From Hippasteria phrygiana (lineage: Eukaryota > Echinodermata > Asteroidea > Valvatida > Goniasteridae): a DNA stretch of 64,000 nucleotides. Shown here in pieces: positions 49,601 through 55,600 of the stretch (positions are counted from its first letter, which is position 1; each line of letters begins with the position of its first letter). Location: NCBI GenBank assembly GCA_037893225.1, contig JAZGUH010000026.1, positions 248,001-312,000 on the forward strand, read 5' to 3'. A program made the translations under genes and the position numbers. Under the pieces are notes generated by a model. The model was given only the letters and a program-made list of their open reading frames with translations, ran no database searches and was not told the origin of the DNA.

Positions 49601-52600
49601 CAACCCTATGGGAATTTTGTGTGGTAATTTTTGTTTGTCTCAGATATTGCGCGTTCCACGTGGAATTATAATTGATGTAATTGGACAATAATTCACAAGC
49701 TCGTTGACGCGATTCGACCGCGATAGGTCAATTAGACAAAAGCTACTGTTGGAGTTTGTAAGGCTTGGGGTAGTTAGGGTTAATTAACCCTAAATGTGCC
49801 CGGCAGAAGGTCATAAGGACGAAAAATGGGTCAAAAGGTCAAATTCAGGATTTGGGAGATACGTCATTCTGACAAAATTTACAAAATGAAGAGGACCCAA
49901 GGGGATTTTGCATTTTTTGTTCCCGGCAAAAGGGCGTTAGCGTGTAATACCAATGTAAACAATACATGATAAAAGTGCGTTCACCTCTCCACTTCAGTGG
50001 GGCGCAAAAAGTCGTTAGCAATTCACATGGCGCTTAAGCGCATGTTTAAGCCAGAATGACTTTCCGGCAAAAGGTTCTTTGCATAAAGATGTAAATAACT
50101 ATAAAATTAAGCAATATTTCTATATTAAAATGCACAGCATTATTGGAAATATCAATAATTAAACCTTTTGCGATTCTTAATTTAGAAATGCCAACACATA
50201 AACTTTAAAGTCAATTTTCTCGGAAAGTGTAATTACGCGTCAAAGCTTTCTTATGTCCTTCTGCTGGGCACACCACAAAATATGCCAACACCAAACAATT
50301 TCAAACAATGGGTAACTTTTTGTAGGATTTTGTTGACGTGAGCAGTGGAAAAAAAAAAATATTTTGTTCTGGCTATTGGGTTCTGTCTGATTTTAATAGC
50401 AGGCTTCACACTTTACTGCCATTAGATTCTGTAGGATTCAACAGGGTACCGAGAGAAAACCCAAAAGGGGTTGGGGTTACTGCATGCCAACGGCTGAATA
50501 GACAGCCGAATAGAAGGAAATTTGCATGTAATACAAAGGTATGCTGTCAACGCCATAGCTCCACCTCCATTTAGAGGGCTGAGCCTGGACAATAAAGCCA
50601 GTTTGGTATTCCAACTGTGCATGTGCACATTTGACAATTTCAAAGAAATTTCTAGCAACATGCGCGCGTGTTTAGAATATTATGCGCACTGCGCACACAC
50701 GCACCTGATGGCGTTGAACACGCAGTTGTCATTTTCCTACGAAGATAGCGTCCTATGAGAGAGATCTATAGTTGAAACATAAATGGATTGAGTACGTGCA
50801 GGAATGCGCGTATAGATGACAATCATCCGTATTCAAGAGGTTTAGTTGTCACTTTATAAATAATTTCCAATAGAACATTTTGACATTGGTGTTTCTTTCA
50901 CATTTTGACAATTTTTCTTTCGCGAGAAACATTTTTATCGTATGCGTGCAAAAGCATAGCGGGTACCGGCAAATTTAAAGAGATCGTCGTGTTCTGAAGT
51001 AACATTTTTCAGGTGTCTTGCGTGTCCAAACTTTGGCTCTAACAAAAGTTTCCATCGTCTTTTTGATTGCACGAAAAATTGCACAGAATGCAGATTCGGT
51101 TACCACGTCCCCTCCTTATGTGCATTTATCTGCCACGTTTATCCCAAAAGAGAAAAAAATTGTTGAATCTTGTTGTGCACGTGCTCAATTGGAATACCGA
51201 ACTGGCTTATTTCAGGGGGGGGGGGGTTAACAGCCCTCAAAGAGCTAGGCCTGCCAAATGGTCTAACCCGGTAGAATCATGTCAACGTAGCTTGCAGAAC
51301 ATGGCCCAATCACATTAACTATGATTTGGCCCATCCGCAAAATCTGAAACACCACAAATACTACCAGCACTACATTCCATAGAGGTGTCTAAGGGGATAT
51401 ATGCAAACAATATAAACAGGTCATACTTCTATTCAAAATGGAAAGAATGAGACAGACGTAATTTTAACAAAAATTACATCCAGAGCCTAGAATCACAATG
51501 AGGTTTAAAGGTAGTGTACACGATTGGTAATCCTCAATTTTTTTTTACTAAATTATAATGAAATACCTTACTAGATTGCAAGTTAATAGTAGTCTGAATC
51601 ATCCTGTGAAATTATGGCACCAGGTGTGGTGTCGTCAAGAAAAGTGGAAATATATATCGTTTTCCAACGATTTCCAGCTGGAAATCGTTGGAAATCTGCC
51701 CTGTAGCCTTTAGTCAAAGCGCGCGTGGCTACCTGGACGAGTGGCGTGCCCCGGACATGTTGGCATTCGGGGTGCGTCACGCGCCCAGATAGCCACGCGC
51801 ACCTTGACTAAAGGCTATCATCCGCCTAACGGTTGACAACGAGCGCCGTTTTTCTCTTTTTTTCCTCCGCCATCCAACAACGCAAAACTTTGAACAGGTC
51901 AGTGGAACGATATTTCCTATAAAATACTAACCGCCAAATCCGCCCATTCCTGAAAATTGCAACAATGACCAATCATGTACACTGCCTATAAGCTGTCAAA
52001 CGCAGAAGTCACAATGTACGGGTATCAGGCTTTCAAAGGAGAAAAGTAGGATCAAAGTTTTTTAAAGTAGGACTTTGGAGGACAAAATCAGCTGGAGATA
52101 AAAGTCGGACATTTGCGGGCTTTTAGGGGTAGTTTCCGTTGACACTCACCCATGTCCACAGCATCAAAAACCTTGGAATTTTGGCATGTTCTGTACTCAC
52201 AACACTTCCTCAACTAAACTCTTGGAAGTCAAGTTGGGGTACTCCTGCACCCAAGTCCTTCATTGTTTGATCTTAATATGGCAGTGCTGTAGCACTGTTA
52301 TGAATAATATTCAATGAGATTTCATTCTTTTTGGAGTTGTGGGACCAAAAAGTATGGTAAAGTATGAACAAGAAAAAGTAGGAAAAGTAGGAGCGAGGTA
52401 GAAAAAAAATAGGAAAAAGTAGGAAAAGGAGAAATACTTGAAAGCCTGATGTATTCTCTGTCATGGTGGGATGATAGTTAACCCTCCCTCTCTCAGGGCC
52501 AAAATCGACTAGGGCTGTTCATTGTTCATTTTCAAATAATTCAGTATTCGATTATTCGAAACTTGATTTGACCGAATATTTGAATATTCGATACTCGACG

Positions 52601-55600
52601 ATCAGGTTTTGCACGCGGCAGCTGCAACTGCATGCCACGCCATTACGCTGGTGTTTTACGTGTGCCGATCAATATTATGGACTGCTCAATCGACATTTTT
52701 GTGAATGCGCCCATTGTATCAAGATCATTATGGGTACATAACGTTCTGATAAGAAACCAAACTCCAGCCCGCATTTTTGCAGGAGTATTTTTTTTTACAA
52801 GTGTCAAGGGTTTTACGGACGGGAACAAAAACCTCTGGCCACAAAAAAGTTACCTTCGACAAATATGCGGCATTTGACACTGCTAAGCTCAGTAACATTT
52901 CTACTATCATATCTGTACGTGCATATAAATTTTTCGAATATTCGAACTGACAAAAAGATATTCGAATATTCGGTGGACAATTGAATATTCGGTGGACAAT
53001 CGAATATTCGAATAATTGGTATATTTGGGACAGCCCTAAAATCGACCCAGCTGCTGTACAGATCAAAGCCTATCAAATGACAGATTGAAACACACACAAG
53101 CTGTGAGAGTTGGTGTTAAGAGTGTTTGATAGGCTGTGATAGTTATAAGTGTAGGAGGGTTAATTAATAGGTTTCAGACGTAATTTCGAATAGAGTAGGA
53201 GGTGACTTTGGATACCCATTGTTAGAATCGTATCTCTCGATCAAATTTGAATGGAAAATCACATCCAAAACGATTCAGTATATCAACTGATTATTTTTTC
53301 CAATTGCAACCCACCAAGACGCATCAAGTCCCAGTTGCAGTCCACCTCTCTCTCTGCCTGGATCCAGTAGCGGCCGTCCGTCCAGAGAAGAGCCCGTCCA
53401 TCCTCACCTTGCTGGTCTGTCGTGACTACGGCAAATCCAGCTGATACAAGGACAACAAAATTAATCAATCAATAAAAACAAATAATATAATACTGCTACA
53501 AGTACTTTATTTGTAAAGCTATAAACCCCAAGTCTACGGCAATCGCTTATCATACCTTGCGATACGTCAGACAATCAGACACTTTCCGTGAAGAAGGGGG
53601 GAGGGTTTAAACCGTTCGGAAAAGTGCCTGTTCATGAGCGTGACGACCAGTTTAAGATCCAATCATTGCCAAGCTCGGCACGAGGGATTAAAAAAATGTA
53701 CAGACACGGAGATGACGACAACAGAACAGACAGATGAACAGACAGTCTTTTTGCCCAGAAATTGGAAAGGATGTTTATTACTTATGCACTATAAATACTT
53801 AAGTAAGTGGATAACTGAATTATTTACGGCCTTACCACAAACAGAGAATTAAGGATTTAATTAAAGTATCCCCCTACTAGGACGTGTCCTCAACCTGTCA
53901 AAAGCCAACACTGTGCAGTATACCTATGACACATTCTATGGACTTGGACAAATTGGGGTATCATACATGTAGCTCCATGTAAAGTAATGGTGCCAAGGCG
54001 CTACAGTCCTGAACCCATCAAAATACAACACAGCATGGTGTTGGATTTTGTCGGGCTTGGGGTAGTTTAGGGTTAAACGTACAATGTACATGCACATGTA
54101 CATGTAGCTACGGCAATGGCCAGAAACCAAATTGATTAGTTTTATTCTGAAAGCTTACTGTTTATAAAGACCAGTAATCCCCCTGAGAAAAATTTCTGTC
54201 TAAAATGCTGTCATTTTAGAGCAATTTGTTTTTTTCTGAAGACCTCCAAACAATGCAAGGGCATATTTCACTTTCAACAATCTAAATAAGCTCATATAAA
54301 AAGAACAATTCACAATAAAATGATATTTTTTTAGAAGGAATTATTGAGGAAGACTAACCGTCACGGTTAGGATATTTTTAGAAAGAAGTCATGGAGAAGG
54401 AGATTTTTTTGAAGGAATTATTGGGGAAGGCTAACCCTGACTGGAATGCCCTGAAATATTGAATGGAGAAAAGTTGGAGGGACTATGAGTGTCAATCCTA
54501 GCAGAGTCTTTCTCTATTAAAAAAGCTCAATGACAATACAACATACACTGGAAAGTGTGAAGATGGAATTTTGCGTCGAGGATGATGTAAATTAGAACAG
54601 AGATTTTTTGCCCTTTCGTGATGCAGTGTATGAAGCACTGTATGCTCGGTGCTTTCCGAGAGCCTGTGGGAAACAAATCCGTCCTCACATTGCTTACGCA
54701 GTGCCCGCTGCTACACCGACGGGCTCAGTGGTCGGGTGGTTGGGACATCTGCACTAGTAAGTAGGAGGACTTGGGTTTGAGTCCCGTCCTAGTAAGACTG
54801 AATTTTTTCCTGAAGGTTCTCGGAAAGCACTGAGCATAGAGTGCTTCATACGCTGCATTGGAAAAGGGCAACAAGCTCTCTTCAAATACACAACAGATGT
54901 TTGAAAAAAAGTGATACATGACAATGTTGAGGTGAATATGTTGTTCTTATTAACCCTAACCCTGCCAGACGCAGCACAGTGCATCTGTGCTGAAAGCTCC
55001 ACTTTGCTGCACTCTCCACACAAGTCAATGTGACCAAGTATGCAATCTGAGTTCTAGCAAAAATGCCCTGGAGGGTTAGGGTTAAAGGCATAAAAAACTT
55101 TTTTAAAAAGTTGTATATTTGCTATTCGTCACATTATATATTTGTGTATCACTTATAATATTTACATAGCTCTACTTTGTGATTTTGGTACAAGTATGTA
55201 TGAACATGAAAGCCAGCAAATAAAAAACTTTAAAAGTATATATATATTTGAAACTTTTTTTCTTTCTTATTAGATGTCTATGTTGAGCACGGTTGGTGGA
55301 GCACGGTTGGTGGATCTGAGCAATTGCGTGATATCATGGCACAATCTTCCGATCTGTCATTCATGCAAGCATTGGTCAGTCAATCATGCAAGCATTGGCC
55401 ATTCGCACAGGAGGGAGTGTGCGCCATCTACCGATTGCACAGGGAATTTGCACAGTTGACTGATCGCACAAGCCAATTATCGCAAGATCTACCAATTACG
55501 CACCTCTGCCAAGCACTATTGGTAAATTGAAAACCCGTCCGTCGCAATTGACCGATCATGCAAACCCGCACGATCTATCGAGCATGCAACTTTTGTCAAG

